DNA from: Bacteroidetes bacterium UBA7674
GTDB taxonomy: Bacteria > Bacteroidota > Bacteroidia > Chitinophagales > Chitinophagaceae
Reading direction: 5' to 3'
DNA length: 64,000 nucleotides
NCBI GenBank assembly: GCA_002483105.1
Contig: DLHG01000013.1
Coordinates: forward strand, 496,001 to 560,000
The notes below the pieces were generated by a model. It made no database searches, had not been told where the DNA came from, and saw only the letters and a program-made list of their open reading frames with translations. Every line of letters starts with the position of its first letter. Within the stretch, counting starts at the first letter, position 1. Below are positions 48,173-57,771 of this stretch, piece by piece. The position numbers and the translations under genes are program-made.

Positions 48173-48338
48173 TCCTCCTATGTTCCAAGATACGCGCTGC
48201 CAATCTTCAAAATTAGCACAAATAATAAATAATATTAATGCATTAACAAGTGTGTTATTAAGATAGTTTGTATTTGTGTTAATTCTTATTCATACACGTT
48301 TTTTAAGCGGTTTTTATGCCGCATTTTTCTTATTTTTA

Positions 48339-51128
48339 ATGATGCAAAAACCTGTACTTGTAAGCCTTATCGGTATTTTTCTATCAGTGGCTTCTTTCGC
48401 TAAAGAAAATCTTCCTTTCAAGTCAACACAATCCTTTCATTTCCTGGAGAATAAAGGGCAGATAAAGGACCAGGAGGGTAAGGTGCGTAGTGATATACAG
48501 TTTGCATTGTCCGGTGGAGGAATAAATGTGTTCATTGGTGATGGTGCACTTCATTACCAATTCAGCAAAACAGATGGTCCTGAAATTTCTAATCCTTTTG
48601 ATAAATCTCAGGAGCAAAAAGAAACCACGACATCTATTTACCGGCTGGATGTGGAGCTCATTGGTGCAAATAAACAAGCACTCGCTTCACCTGAAGGGAA
48701 GCAATCATTTCTTACACGCTATTATGAAGTTGATGCAGGGGAAACAAGTGGGCCTATTAATGTTGTCAATAGTATCGAGGCATACTCTTACGATAAAATC
48801 ACCTATAGGAATGTATATCCTGGCATAGACTGGGTGGTGTACGTGAAGAATAATAAGCTTGAGTATGATTTTGTGGTAAAACCCTGGGGTAATCCTAATG
48901 ACATTAAACTGAAATATACCGGCGCCACACAACTGAAGCACAATTCCAATGGTAGCCTTACTGCTGTTACTCCCCTGGGCATAATAGAAGAACATACACC
49001 ATACAGCTTTCAGGCAGATGGTAAAGAAGTGACATCATCATTCAATCTTGAAGGCGACATCGTGAGTTTTAATGTGGGCAATTATGAAGGTACATTAACC
49101 ATAGACCCGTCAGTGATATGGAGTTCGTATTTTGGCGGAGCAGGTCAAGATGAATATACCTGCATTATTGCCGATACTCAAGGTGATATCTATGCAGCCG
49201 GTGTTACAACAAGTGCTGCAAATATTGCTACAAATGGAACAACCTACCAAGGGAATGGTACTTCCTATAATGGATTCATTTCTAAGTTCGATAGCGACGG
49301 TAACTTACTTTGGTCATCCTATTGGGGGGGCGGGTCTACAACAAGATTGAATTCTATTGCCACAGATGCACTCGATAATGTTTATGTTGCCGGAACGATA
49401 GGAGTCAATACTGCGAGTACTATGTCCTTCGCGAAATTTTTGCCTAATGGGGCTTTTGTAAGTGGCATCACATGGGGTGCACCGAATTATCTCGATTTTG
49501 GTAACAAGGTAGTTTGCGACAACGCGAATAATATTTACTTTGGAGGGACTACAAAATCACCAACAGGAATGCCGGTGCTTAATGCCTATCAACCGGTTAA
49601 AAGTAACTATGGCGATGGATTCATCATTAAAATGGATCCTAATATGAATGTTGTATGGGCAACTTATTATGGTAGTTTAGGCGAGGATCGTTTAAATGAT
49701 ATGAAAGTAGATAACCTGGGCAATTTATATGTAGCCGGTTATACTCTTAGTGATACAGGAATGGTGACGGTAGGTCCTGTAATTTATAATACCACAGGGC
49801 AAAATAGTATCTATACTGCTAAATTCAATTCAAACGGAAATAGGGTATGGGGGGCTATGTGTGGTACTCAGTCTGAGGAATCAGGTGGACATTTAGCAGT
49901 AGATACAATGGGATCAGGCGCTGTCTACCTTACAGCATTTACTTACGGAGGTTTTGGTATTGCAACTCCGGGCGCTTATATCACACAGCCGATTGGAGCT
50001 GCTGATGGATTCCTCATCAAGTATGATACCTCAGGAACACAGACCTGGGCAACATATATTAGCCAAGGTGTTAGTGGATTAGCTGTAGACGAAACAGGTG
50101 TTTATTTGACTGGCGGAGTCGCAAACAATAGCATTGATGCCGTAAATGGCTTTGAAACTAGTTTTGGCGGTGGTGACGCTGATGGTATATTGTGTAAGTT
50201 TTCTAAGGATGGTGACTTTATATGGGCATCCTATATGGGCGGCATTGAATCAGACTATATATATGCAATAGCGCTCAATCAAGGTGAAGTATATGTCGCA
50301 GGCTACACCAGGTTAGACGATTTTTTAACTAATACTACTCACCAACCATCCTATGGTGGCGGGTATGCAGATGGTTTTATCGCAAAGATAACCCGCTGTA
50401 TGCAATTACCGAACTGGCCAATTGATGGTCCGGCGGGGTTGTGTGTTGGTAGTACTGAAGTGTACAATGTGCCGTCATCAGGTTGGGTCTCCAATCCATA
50501 TACATGGTCATTTACAGGTGGTATTTCAGGAAATAGTAATACTGAATCGATATCCGTTTTCGGAAATACCGCAGGTAGCGCTACAATTATGATGTCTGCA
50601 AATAACGGTTGTGATACCATTAATGAATCTATAAATATAGTTGTTCATCCGCTACCTGAACCGGCAATCACTGGTAATGGTTACCTATTGAGTACGGGTA
50701 GTTTCGTAACCTATCAATGGTACCTCAATGGCACACCTATTCCTGGAGCAACAAATCAGGACTATACAGCTTCAACAGATGGCGACTACACAGTAACTGT
50801 AACAGATGCCAATGGTTGTACCGGTACATCTGCCATTTCGCCTGTGGGAGTAGCTGTGTTAAATAGCAATATCAGTTCTATACTGATAGTACCAAACCCA
50901 AGCGATGGCGTTTTTACGATAACGGGGTATTTGTCATCTACCAATGCAAAGGCAGAGATGGAAATTATTGATGTTACCGGAAGCGTAATTTATAAGACTC
51001 AACTTAAAGTTGTGAACAACCAACTAAATCATCCTATTAATTTAGAACAAAGAATTGCGGCAGGTACTTACTATATAAAGTTGACTACAGATGCTGCCAC
51101 ACAGGTAATTCGTTTTGTGAAAAGTTAA
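48339..51128 (+). CDS. SBBP-repeat surface protein with T9SS sorting domain
   Basis: 929 residues from the ATG at 48339, where the signal peptide begins (MMQKPVLVSLIGIFLSVASF); the extension to 48276 is unlikely. N-terminal domain (FHFLENKGQIKDQEGKVRSD, LDVELIGANKQA, YKNVYPGIDWVVY-like RNVYPGID) is the beta-rich DUF7948-type head seen before SBBP beta-propellers. Then SBBP repeats (WSSYFGGAGQDEYTCIIAD, DIYAAGVTTS, GFISKFDSDGNLLWSSYWGG), Ig/PKD-like domains and a T9SS type A sorting domain (ILIVPNPSDGVFTI...GTYYIKLT). Function unknown, probably cell surface. Confidence 0.88.
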   Translation: MMQKPVLVSLIGIFLSVASFAKENLPFKSTQSFHFLENKGQIKDQEGKVRSDIQFALSGGGINVFIGDGALHYQFSKTDGPEISNPFDKSQEQKETTTSIYRLDVELIGANKQALASPEGKQSFLTRYYEVDAGETSGPINVVNSIEAYSYDKITYRNVYPGIDWVVYVKNNKLEYDFVVKPWGNPNDIKLKYTGATQLKHNSNGSLTAVTPLGIIEEHTPYSFQADGKEVTSSFNLEGDIVSFNVGNYEGTLTIDPSVIWSSYFGGAGQDEYTCIIADTQGDIYAAGVTTSAANIATNGTTYQGNGTSYNGFISKFDSDGNLLWSSYWGGGSTTRLNSIATDALDNVYVAGTIGVNTASTMSFAKFLPNGAFVSGITWGAPNYLDFGNKVVCDNANNIYFGGTTKSPTGMPVLNAYQPVKSNYGDGFIIKMDPNMNVVWATYYGSLGEDRLNDMKVDNLGNLYVAGYTLSDTGMVTVGPVIYNTTGQNSIYTAKFNSNGNRVWGAMCGTQSEESGGHLAVDTMGSGAVYLTAFTYGGFGIATPGAYITQPIGAADGFLIKYDTSGTQTWATYISQGVSGLAVDETGVYLTGGVANNSIDAVNGFETSFGGGDADGILCKFSKDGDFIWASYMGGIESDYIYAIALNQGEVYVAGYTRLDDFLTNTTHQPSYGGGYADGFIAKITRCMQLPNWPIDGPAGLCVGSTEVYNVPSSGWVSNPYTWSFTGGISGNSNTESISVFGNTAGSATIMMSANNGCDTINESINIVVHPLPEPAITGNGYLLSTGSFVTYQWYLNGTPIPGATNQDYTASTDGDYTVTVTDANGCTGTSAISPVGVAVLNSNISSILIVPNPSDGVFTITGYLSSTNAKAEMEIIDVTGSVIYKTQLKVVNNQLNHPINLEQRIAAGTYYIKLTTDAATQVIRFVKS

Positions 51129-51678
51129 TTGTAACATTCAATGTCTTATAGTAAATAGGTCAACGATGGAAGCTGTACACTTTAATTCCTGGCCTAGTTA
51201 TAACGAGTATGGAATAGCTAAATGCTATTTTGAGAGATCTTTATGAATATATACGTAGCCGTCCGATTTCGCGAGCTGATCAAGTTGTACCGTCTATAAT
51301 GAAATTATCATCGTTGCGACTTGATATGAAAACAGATAACATTAATGGTTTCATTTGCTGCAATTTTATATTGTAATATTATTATTTTCCTTCTATAATC
51401 CTGTTTTTAGTGGTTGGATTTTGCTTTGAAAAACTAATTAATTGAATGTCACATTAGTAGTCTCGGAACATTTGATATCGTATAATTTATGTACTTGGGG
51501 AAGTAGTAAGTATTTAACGGTTGTCATATATAACAAGCAGGGGGATATATTGAGAAATGACTAGAGTGTTTCAAATCTCCATCCGTAGTTTGCGACCGGC
51601 TAATAATAATAAGGTAGAATAGGAAGCACAGCCAACGGATGACTAAGGATAAATACCCACTAATTTTTACCTGATTTA
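51129..51678. other. AT-rich gene-free tract
   Basis: About 550 bases, strongly AT-rich, with stop codons in all frames and no RNA gene, terminator or repeat recognised. Confidence 0.6.
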
Positions 51679-52065
51679 TAAGGCGGTTAATTACCACTGA
51701 TAAAAAACAGAATTGAATCTGCCTTAATTCAGTTAAATAATTACCTGAAAATTGGTTGAAATCGGGCAGTTTAATTAATCGAAAATGTGGAGATAATTAA
51801 TTGTATTCTAAACCAAGCCAGTAAAGGTTATAAGGGAGGTTAATTAGCCTCATTTTATAATCTTCTATTGTGCATTTTAAGTAGTTTTTTAAATGATCAG
51901 GTAATTCCACACTGAAAATTGATAAACATTACCCCCGATCTAAGGTTTAACTGTCGGAAATAAGGATGGCATTGCATGGTTTTATCAGTTTCGAATTAAA
52001 TCAACTAATATTTTACAATTAATCTGCCCAAAGCAAGACACTTTGGTTAGAATAAAAAGGTAAAT
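51679..52065. repeat. Tandem repeat copy 1, with decayed lipoprotein 3' end
   Basis: 387 bases that align end to end with the next 384 (about four-fifths identical by eye). The last 47 bases (52019-52065), read on the minus strand, give LNLPFYSNQSVLLWAD and a stop, matching the C-terminus of the neighbouring EGF-lipoprotein. So each unit is a gene 3' end plus downstream DNA. Confidence 0.85.
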
Positions 52066-52449
52066 TAAGGCGTGGTTAATTACCAGTGATAAAAAACGAA
52101 CAGAATCTGCTTAATTCAGTTAAATAATTACCTGAAATCGATAGAAATAAGGCTGTATAATTAATAGAAGATCTGAAAATAATTAATTGCATTCTAAGCC
52201 ATGCCAGTAAAGGCTATAAAGGAAGCTAATTACCATCCTTTATAGTCTTTTATTGTGCGTTTTAATTGGTTTCTTAAATGATCCAGTAATTCCATACTGA
52301 AAATTGATAAAGATTGCCGTTTTTAAGGTTTAATTACGGAAAATGGTGATGATATAACATGGTTTTAATCGGTTTCGAATTAAAACAATTAAGTTTTTAT
52401 CATCAATCTACCAAAAGCAATACACTTTGGTTTGAATTAAAAGGTAAAT
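52066..52449. repeat. Tandem repeat copy 2, containing the live lipoprotein 3' end
   Basis: 384 bases aligned to the previous copy. Its end (52403-52449) is the real 3' end of the lipoprotein gene (LNLPFNSNQSVLLLVD). The short block TAAATTAAGG marks the junctions at 52061 and 52445. Confidence 0.85.
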
Positions 52450-53089
52450 TAAGGTTTGACCATGTCCATTGGTATAAAAAGCTCTCGATTTTTGCATTGG
52501 AATTAGTGTAGGCTGGGTAATATCCAATATTATAAGTAACTCCGTCACTGGGAATACTAAAAGATTCATGCTTTTCTGAGACCAAATTCTCGTTTATATA
52601 GAGATCGGTAATTGTTTCTGAACTGGTATTCTTGATTTGAACAAAGAAATAGTCATTATTTACATCAATTGCCACGGTATTAACGCTCTCTGGGAAGGTA
52701 GAATTGATGGCCCAGGTAAAGGTTTCACCTCTTCCAGCCGTGGTATATGCCGTTCCCGAGGCATTTTCTCCTGGTTTACCTTTAATATCTGCGGAATACC
52801 CTGGTAATATGTTTTTATTTATGCCATTTACCCTTAAAAATACGGTAGTGAACGTATTGTTTTTGAAGGTCAACGTGACTTCGGTCTTGTTTTCGCAATT
52901 AATTCCTGAATACCCTGTGGGGCATAGGCAGATACCATTGGTGCAAGTACCTCCATTTAAACAAAAAACGTCTGCACATTCGTCTTTGCACCCGGAAAAT
53001 AGATAAGTAGAGAAGAATAGGCTTAGAAAAATGAAGGTTCTAATACTCAAGGCATTAATTACTGGCCTTTTTTTGGTTTGATTTTGCAT
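52403..53089 (-). CDS. Lipoprotein with one EGF-like domain
   Basis: 228 residues. Signal with lipobox (FLSLFFSTYLFSGC), so Cys of FSGC is lipidated. Directly after it is an EGF-like domain with six Cys (CADVFCLNGGTCTNGICLC...GINC), rare in bacteria but recurrent in Bacteroidota lipoproteins. The remaining 150 residues are beta-rich (EVTLTFKNNTFTTVFLRVNG, FFVQIKNTSSETITDLYIN) and not recognised. Its 3' end is repeated downstream in decayed form, so a paralogue probably once stood in tandem. Confidence 0.85.
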   Translation of the reverse strand: MQNQTKKRPVINALSIRTFIFLSLFFSTYLFSGCKDECADVFCLNGGTCTNGICLCPTGYSGINCENKTEVTLTFKNNTFTTVFLRVNGINKNILPGYSADIKGKPGENASGTAYTTAGRGETFTWAINSTFPESVNTVAIDVNNDYFFVQIKNTSSETITDLYINENLVSEKHESFSIPSDGVTYNIGYYPAYTNSNAKIESFLYQWTWSNLNLPFNSNQSVLLLVD

Positions 53090-53090
53090 A

Positions 53091-53255
53091 AACTGGCGAT
53101 TTTACGTGTGATTATTAATAAAAAACGGCGTAACCAACATCCACCGTCCACGTAAGGCTCGCCAGAGCCCTTCAGTACAAATGGAGTAGTTACGCCTTAT
53201 CGGCGTACTACAACCATTCTTTGCACTGAAATTTGAACTGGCGATTCTACGTGGG
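53091..53255. repeat. Small structured element with three copies of a 16-20 base motif
   Basis: AACTGGCGATTTTACGTGTG (53091-53110) and AACTGGCGATTCTACGTGGG (53236-53255) are direct copies; CACGTAAGGCTCGCCAG (53149-53165) is an inverted, imperfect copy. Between them GGCGTAAC (53127-53134) pairs with GTTACGCC (53189-53196), and GGCTC/GAGCC and TACGCC/GGCGTA form further hairpins. It sits at the edge of the restriction island, between two minus-strand genes. Confidence 0.5.
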
Positions 53256-53389
53256 CAAACGAATGTTATAATACTAGTATCTATTAGTTTGTTCTACTAT
53301 ATCTTCTATTTTGTTTTATAAGACCAAATGTAAAAACTATTTGCATTATAAAGCAATTAAAGGCTTGTGTTTGTCTTTAAATACAAGTT
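53256..53389. other. AT-rich spacer at the 3' end of hsdR
   Basis: No gene or clear terminator seen; AT-rich tract. Confidence 0.5.
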
Positions 53390-56300
53390 CTAATTTGACC
53401 ACATTTCAGCTAGTAATTCTGCTTGATCAAGTACCTTGTTGACAGAGACTGAGTATTCTCCTGTTTGTGGGTCATCCGGAGGGTATTTATATTTTCTCAA
53501 GATACGCTTGACCAGAACCCGCAGTTTGGCTTGAACACTCTCCTTTAATTGCCAGTCAATGCTGGTGTTTTTTCTGACGTTGTCTACCAATTCTCGCGCG
53601 ATCGTTCGTAGGGTTTCATCTTCAATTATCCTTTGTGCTGCATCGTTATCAGATAACGCATCGTAAAAAGCCAATTCATCAATGCGAAGGCCAAGGTTTT
53701 CACCTCGTTTATCGGCATCCTTAATTTTTTGGGCTAAATCAATCAGTTCTTGAATTATCTCTGCAGCCTCTATTAATCCACTTTGATATCTTTTAACAGC
53801 ATTTGCCAGTAGAATTGAGAACTTCTGTCCCTGGACCAAGTTTACCTGGCTTCTTGTTTTTATTTCGTCGTTCAACAGTCTTTTCAAAAGTTCCAGTGCC
53901 AAGTTCTTACGCTCCATACCCTGAATTTCAGCAAGGAATTCTTCAGACAGAATAGAAATGTCAGGCTTTTTGATTCCCGCGGCATCGAAAACATCAATGA
54001 CTTCATGGGATACTATAGCATCATTAATAATCTGCCTTATAGTTGTCTCTATTTCTTCATTACTACGTGTTTTTACACTTTCATCAAGCTTCACGATGCG
54101 TGATCTTATCGCTTGGAAGAAAGCTAAGTCATCCCGAATTGCTAATGCATCAGGGTGTGGAACTGAAATCGCGAATGCCTGAGAAAGTTTAGTGACATTT
54201 GATTTAAACCGACTTTTGCCGTCTTCCAATGACAATATGTGATTTGCGGCATCCAGCACGAAGTTGAGTTTGTTGGCTGGTTCTACATCAAAGTATAGCT
54301 TGTAGTCAAAGTGTTCGAACATGCCCTCTACGATCTCATAGAATTCCTGCATTTTAGCCACAGCTTCGGACTGATCAAGCGTGAGTTTGCCCTTACCATT
54401 GTTTTCTGTGTAAATAGCCAGTGCTTTCTTCAGGTCCTGAGCTATACCAATATAATCGACGACCAATCCCCCTTCCTTGTCTCCAAATACCCGGTTCACA
54501 CGTGCTATTGCCTGCATCAGGTTATGCCCACTCATGGGTTTGTCGATATATAAAGTATGAAGCACCGGTGCGTCAAAACCTGTCAGCCACATATCTCTTA
54601 CCAAAACGATCTTTAAAGGGTCTTTAGGGTCCTTAAGGCGATCACCAATTGCTTTTCTGCGACTCTTGTTTCTTATATGTTCCTGCCAATCCAATGGGTC
54701 GCTAGCTGATCCTGTCATTATCACTTTAATGACACCTTTGTCATCAGCTTCATTATACCATTCAGGACGTAGTTTTATTATCTCATTGTGCAACTGCACA
54801 CATATTCTCCGGCTCATGGTCACAAACATACCCTTTCCATCTGCCGCCTTTAATCGTTCTTCAAAGTGTTTGACGAAATCTGCTGCAACTTGCTCCATAC
54901 GCTGCTGACTTCCGACCACGGCCTCTTTACTCGCCCATTTTTCAAACCGCTTTTGCTTTTCCGTCAATTCATCGTCTTCAGTTACTTCCTCTACACGTTC
55001 ATCTAATACATGCTGGTCAGTTTCGCTGAGTTCTATTCTGGCTAATCTGCTTTCGTAATAAATGCGAACAGTCGCCCCATCATTTACAGCTTGTTGTATG
55101 TCATAGACATCTATATAGTCGCCAAAAACAGCTTGTGTGTTCTTATCTTCTTTCTCTATTGGTGTACCTGTAAACCCTATAAATGATGCATTGGGTAATG
55201 CGTCACGCATGTGCCGTGCAAATCCATCAATAAAGTCATATTGACTTCGGTGGGCTTCATCGGCTACAACTACGATATTCAGTCTATCAGATAGCAGGGG
55301 ATATGTTCCACCGGCTTCAGGCATGAATTTCTGGATAGTGGTAAATACTACTCCTCCCGAAGAAACTGCAAGCAGCTTTTTCAGGTCTTCACGATTAGCC
55401 GCCTGCACCGGATTTTGCCTGATAAGTTGGTTGCAACTACTGAAAGTCTCGAATAGTTGCTGATCCAGGTCATTTCTATCTGTCAGTACGACGATAGTAG
55501 GGTTATTCATTTGCTCTGTAAGCACCAACTTACCGGTATAGAACACCATACTTAGGCTTTTACCGCTTCCCTGTGTATGCCATACCACTCCCGCACGTCT
55601 GTCGCCAGGCTCCTGAGTACTGACCGAAGATAAACCGTACTTTTCAGGGGCTTCGCTTGCAGAAGTCTCATGTTTTGTTGCGCGGATGGTAGATGATATA
55701 GCTTTATTGACTGCATAATATTGGTGATATGCCGCAATCTTTTTTATAGTTGACTCCTTAGTCTTCTCAAATACGATAAAGTGCCTGATAACATCCAGTA
55801 AAGTATGCTTATTAAGCATGCCCTTTATCATCGGCACCATTTCGGCTTCATTCCTGGTATCTACGATATTGATGCCATCAGCTGTTTTCCATTCCATGAA
55901 ACGGTTGTAGTCACTGCTAATGGTTCCTGCTTTCGCGAACCATCCATCAGAGACTATCATAAAGGCATTATAATGGAATAGGGTAGGGATAAGCTTTTTA
56001 TAGGTTTGAAGTTGGTTATAAGCCATCCGTATGTCGGCCGACTCATCAGAAGCATTCTTTAGTTCGAACACTACTAATGGCAGTCCATTAATACAAAGAA
56101 TTATATCGGGGCGTTTATTGTTATGGTTCTCTACTACCGTGAATTGATTGATAGCGGCAAATTCATTACGTTCCGGATGGTTGAAATCTATTAGCCATAC
56201 TTTATCAGTTTTTGACTTGCCGTCTCCTATGCTGAACTTTATATCCACGCCTTCCGTTATCATCCGGTGGAAGGCTTCATTGTTATCCGGCATTGTCAGT

Positions 56301-56536
56301 GCATCGCTACGCAATACTTTCTTCAATGCCTCGTCTCTTGCCTCTGCAGGGATGTATGGATTGATCTTTTCTATTGCCCTTTCCAGCCTTTGCTGCAATA
56401 CGACTTCCGCATGGTTACGCTCTGCATGATCTCCATCAGCTATATCCGGACCATAGATGACTTCATAGCCCAATTCTTGGCCCAGAATGTCCAGCGCTAT
56501 TTGTTCTATGAGGGATTCGGTAGTGTAGTTGGGCAT
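53390..56536 (-). CDS. hsdR: Type I restriction enzyme R subunit
   Basis: 1048 residues, normal HsdR size. N-terminal nuclease domain with RPDIIL (about 141) and VVFELK (ExK at about 158), the PD-(D/E)xK cleavage site. Superfamily 2 helicase motor: Walker A TQGSGKSLSM (about 320), VVLTDRNDLDQQL, DEAHRSQYD (about 427), FIGFTGTPI and VRDMWLTGFDAPVLHTLY with QAIARVNRVF. C-terminal helical region binds the methylase core. It cuts DNA at a distance after translocation when the site is unmethylated. Last gene of the island operon on the minus strand, one base after the 82-residue gene. Confidence 0.97.
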   Translation of the reverse strand: MPNYTTESLIEQIALDILGQELGYEVIYGPDIADGDHAERNHAEVVLQQRLERAIEKINPYIPAEARDEALKKVLRSDALTMPDNNEAFHRMITEGVDIKFSIGDGKSKTDKVWLIDFNHPERNEFAAINQFTVVENHNNKRPDIILCINGLPLVVFELKNASDESADIRMAYNQLQTYKKLIPTLFHYNAFMIVSDGWFAKAGTISSDYNRFMEWKTADGINIVDTRNEAEMVPMIKGMLNKHTLLDVIRHFIVFEKTKESTIKKIAAYHQYYAVNKAISSTIRATKHETSASEAPEKYGLSSVSTQEPGDRRAGVVWHTQGSGKSLSMVFYTGKLVLTEQMNNPTIVVLTDRNDLDQQLFETFSSCNQLIRQNPVQAANREDLKKLLAVSSGGVVFTTIQKFMPEAGGTYPLLSDRLNIVVVADEAHRSQYDFIDGFARHMRDALPNASFIGFTGTPIEKEDKNTQAVFGDYIDVYDIQQAVNDGATVRIYYESRLARIELSETDQHVLDERVEEVTEDDELTEKQKRFEKWASKEAVVGSQQRMEQVAADFVKHFEERLKAADGKGMFVTMSRRICVQLHNEIIKLRPEWYNEADDKGVIKVIMTGSASDPLDWQEHIRNKSRRKAIGDRLKDPKDPLKIVLVRDMWLTGFDAPVLHTLYIDKPMSGHNLMQAIARVNRVFGDKEGGLVVDYIGIAQDLKKALAIYTENNGKGKLTLDQSEAVAKMQEFYEIVEGMFEHFDYKLYFDVEPANKLNFVLDAANHILSLEDGKSRFKSNVTKLSQAFAISVPHPDALAIRDDLAFFQAIRSRIVKLDESVKTRSNEEIETTIRQIINDAIVSHEVIDVFDAAGIKKPDISILSEEFLAEIQGMERKNLALELLKRLLNDEIKTRSQVNLVQGQKFSILLANAVKRYQSGLIEAAEIIQELIDLAQKIKDADKRGENLGLRIDELAFYDALSDNDAAQRIIEDETLRTIARELVDNVRKNTSIDWQLKESVQAKLRVLVKRILRKYKYPPDDPQTGEYSVSVNKVLDQAELLAEMWSN

Positions 56537-56537
56537 G

Positions 56538-56786
56538 TTATAATGTGAGTGTTGGACTTAAATTATATAAAACTTTTATACCACCCTCTTTTTTTGACTG
56601 AAAATTGTAATTTTTTATAAGATATTTTTCGATTACGTCAACCGTTGGTGTGTTATCGTTGTCGCTAAAGTCATATTTAGGAAAATGGCTTTGATTCTCG
56701 TGCGCCCATGGTTTGGGTTCAGTAACGATAAAAGTACCCGTACCGTTTTTATAGTAAATCATGAAGTGTTTCTTATTTATTTTCAT
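56538..56786 (-). CDS. Small protein ahead of hsdR, unknown
   Basis: 82 residues (a start at 56762, MIYYKNG, is also possible). No signal or membrane segment; a run of aromatic and charged residues (IYYKNGTGTFIVTEPKPWAH, NYNFQSKKEGG). Ends one base before hsdR starts, so it is probably co-translated. No family recognised. Could be a small regulator of restriction or an anti-restriction control protein (pure inference). Confidence 0.55.
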   Translation of the reverse strand: MKINKKHFMIYYKNGTGTFIVTEPKPWAHENQSHFPKYDFSDNDNTPTVDVIEKYLIKNYNFQSKKEGGIKVLYNLSPTLTL

Positions 56787-56801
56787 TCTAAGAAAGTTAT
56801 A

Positions 56802-57770
56802 TTATTCTAGAATAAGGCCTTTTTTCAATCCCAATTTCTCTTTAAAATCTGTCGGGATTTCATTCCATTGTTGCACAAGTACATCAACTAACTGCTTTCC
56901 ATTCATTGTGCCAATTCTGGGGAATTGTGGATCCGTAGCTATCTCCAATGCTTTTTCTGTAAAGTCGCAGGTTGTTATGAATGCACCTTGGCCCCCGTAC
57001 GGTATATTTTTCCTTAAGTCTTTTACCTGAGCGTCTGATATTTTTTTGTTGATATCGTATCTCTTGACTTGAACGAAAAGTTTAATTTTTGCAAGATTGT
57101 TTATATCTAATTCGCCAGTTGCATCAACTCCGCCATCTCCAACTTTCCCTGTATGCTCTGCTTCAAATCCTAATGCAGTCAAGATATGCGTAACGAGTAA
57201 TTCAAACTCAGTTGCATCCAGCTCCATTAATCTATTCAACACAGTATCATAATTGCTTTCGGATGTTTTAAACTCTTGATAAGGTATAAGATCTTTCTTT
57301 CCAATTACTTCAAAGAAATTGTTCTTGTGCTTTACCCAGAATACTGTTAGCGATGACCGTATTGAATTTTGAAATGGAACAGAAAAGTTGGCTCTTAACA
57401 CGGGTTCGTTATGCCATTTTACTTTGCGTCTATGCGGAAACGGACAACCGTCCTTTGTGTCACTGAAATAATATGGCTTGTCCTCAACAATTCCCCAATA
57501 TATTATATTGGTATTTTCAGGCATGGTTATAACATAATCCCCAGGTTTGATCTCATGTAAGAAGCGGGAAATTTGTCCAACCTGCTGACCGATTACGTAA
57601 GAGCTTGTATCTTCCTTGTAATAATCGACATACAGATTCCACACTTGTTCACGGCTGTTAACGTCAGATAGGTCAACTTTGTCTAACCATCCAATGGCAA
57701 TATATGCACCTTCTAGAAATTGTTGAGCATATTTACCATAAACTGCCCGCACGCACCATATTTCTGCCAT
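56802..57770 (-). CDS. EVE-like domain fused to an Mrr-type nuclease
   Basis: 322 residues. The N-terminal 130 (IWCVRAVYGKYAQQFLEGAY, IAIGWLDKVDLSDV, EIKPGDYVITM, YWGIVEDKPYYF) have the pattern of PUA/EVE-like domains that in related restriction proteins read modified bases. The C-terminal half (about 183-300) is Mrr_cat: DATEFELLVTHILTALGFEAE, then GDGGVDATGEL with Asp216, and LFVQVKRYD with Gln234-x-Lys236, and YGGQGAFITTCDFTEKALEIA. The family cleaves modified DNA (type IV). It lies inside the type I operon between the HEPN-like gene and the small gene before hsdR. Nuclease assignment firm; base-reading domain inferred. Confidence 0.87.
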   Translation of the reverse strand: MAEIWCVRAVYGKYAQQFLEGAYIAIGWLDKVDLSDVNSREQVWNLYVDYYKEDTSSYVIGQQVGQISRFLHEIKPGDYVITMPENTNIIYWGIVEDKPYYFSDTKDGCPFPHRRKVKWHNEPVLRANFSVPFQNSIRSSLTVFWVKHKNNFFEVIGKKDLIPYQEFKTSESNYDTVLNRLMELDATEFELLVTHILTALGFEAEHTGKVGDGGVDATGELDINNLAKIKLFVQVKRYDINKKISDAQVKDLRKNIPYGGQGAFITTCDFTEKALEIATDPQFPRIGTMNGKQLVDVLVQQWNEIPTDFKEKLGLKKGLILE

Positions 57771-57771
57771 A

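Noticed and set aside
48173..48338. Second immunity gene after the 97-residue protein
   Set aside because: The spacer is AT-rich with stops in all frames and only leads into the next signal peptide.
53100..53260. Integron attC site
   Set aside because: GGCGTAAC/GTTACGCC do not fit the RYYYAAC/GTTRRRY core, and no cassette array or integron integrase is seen.
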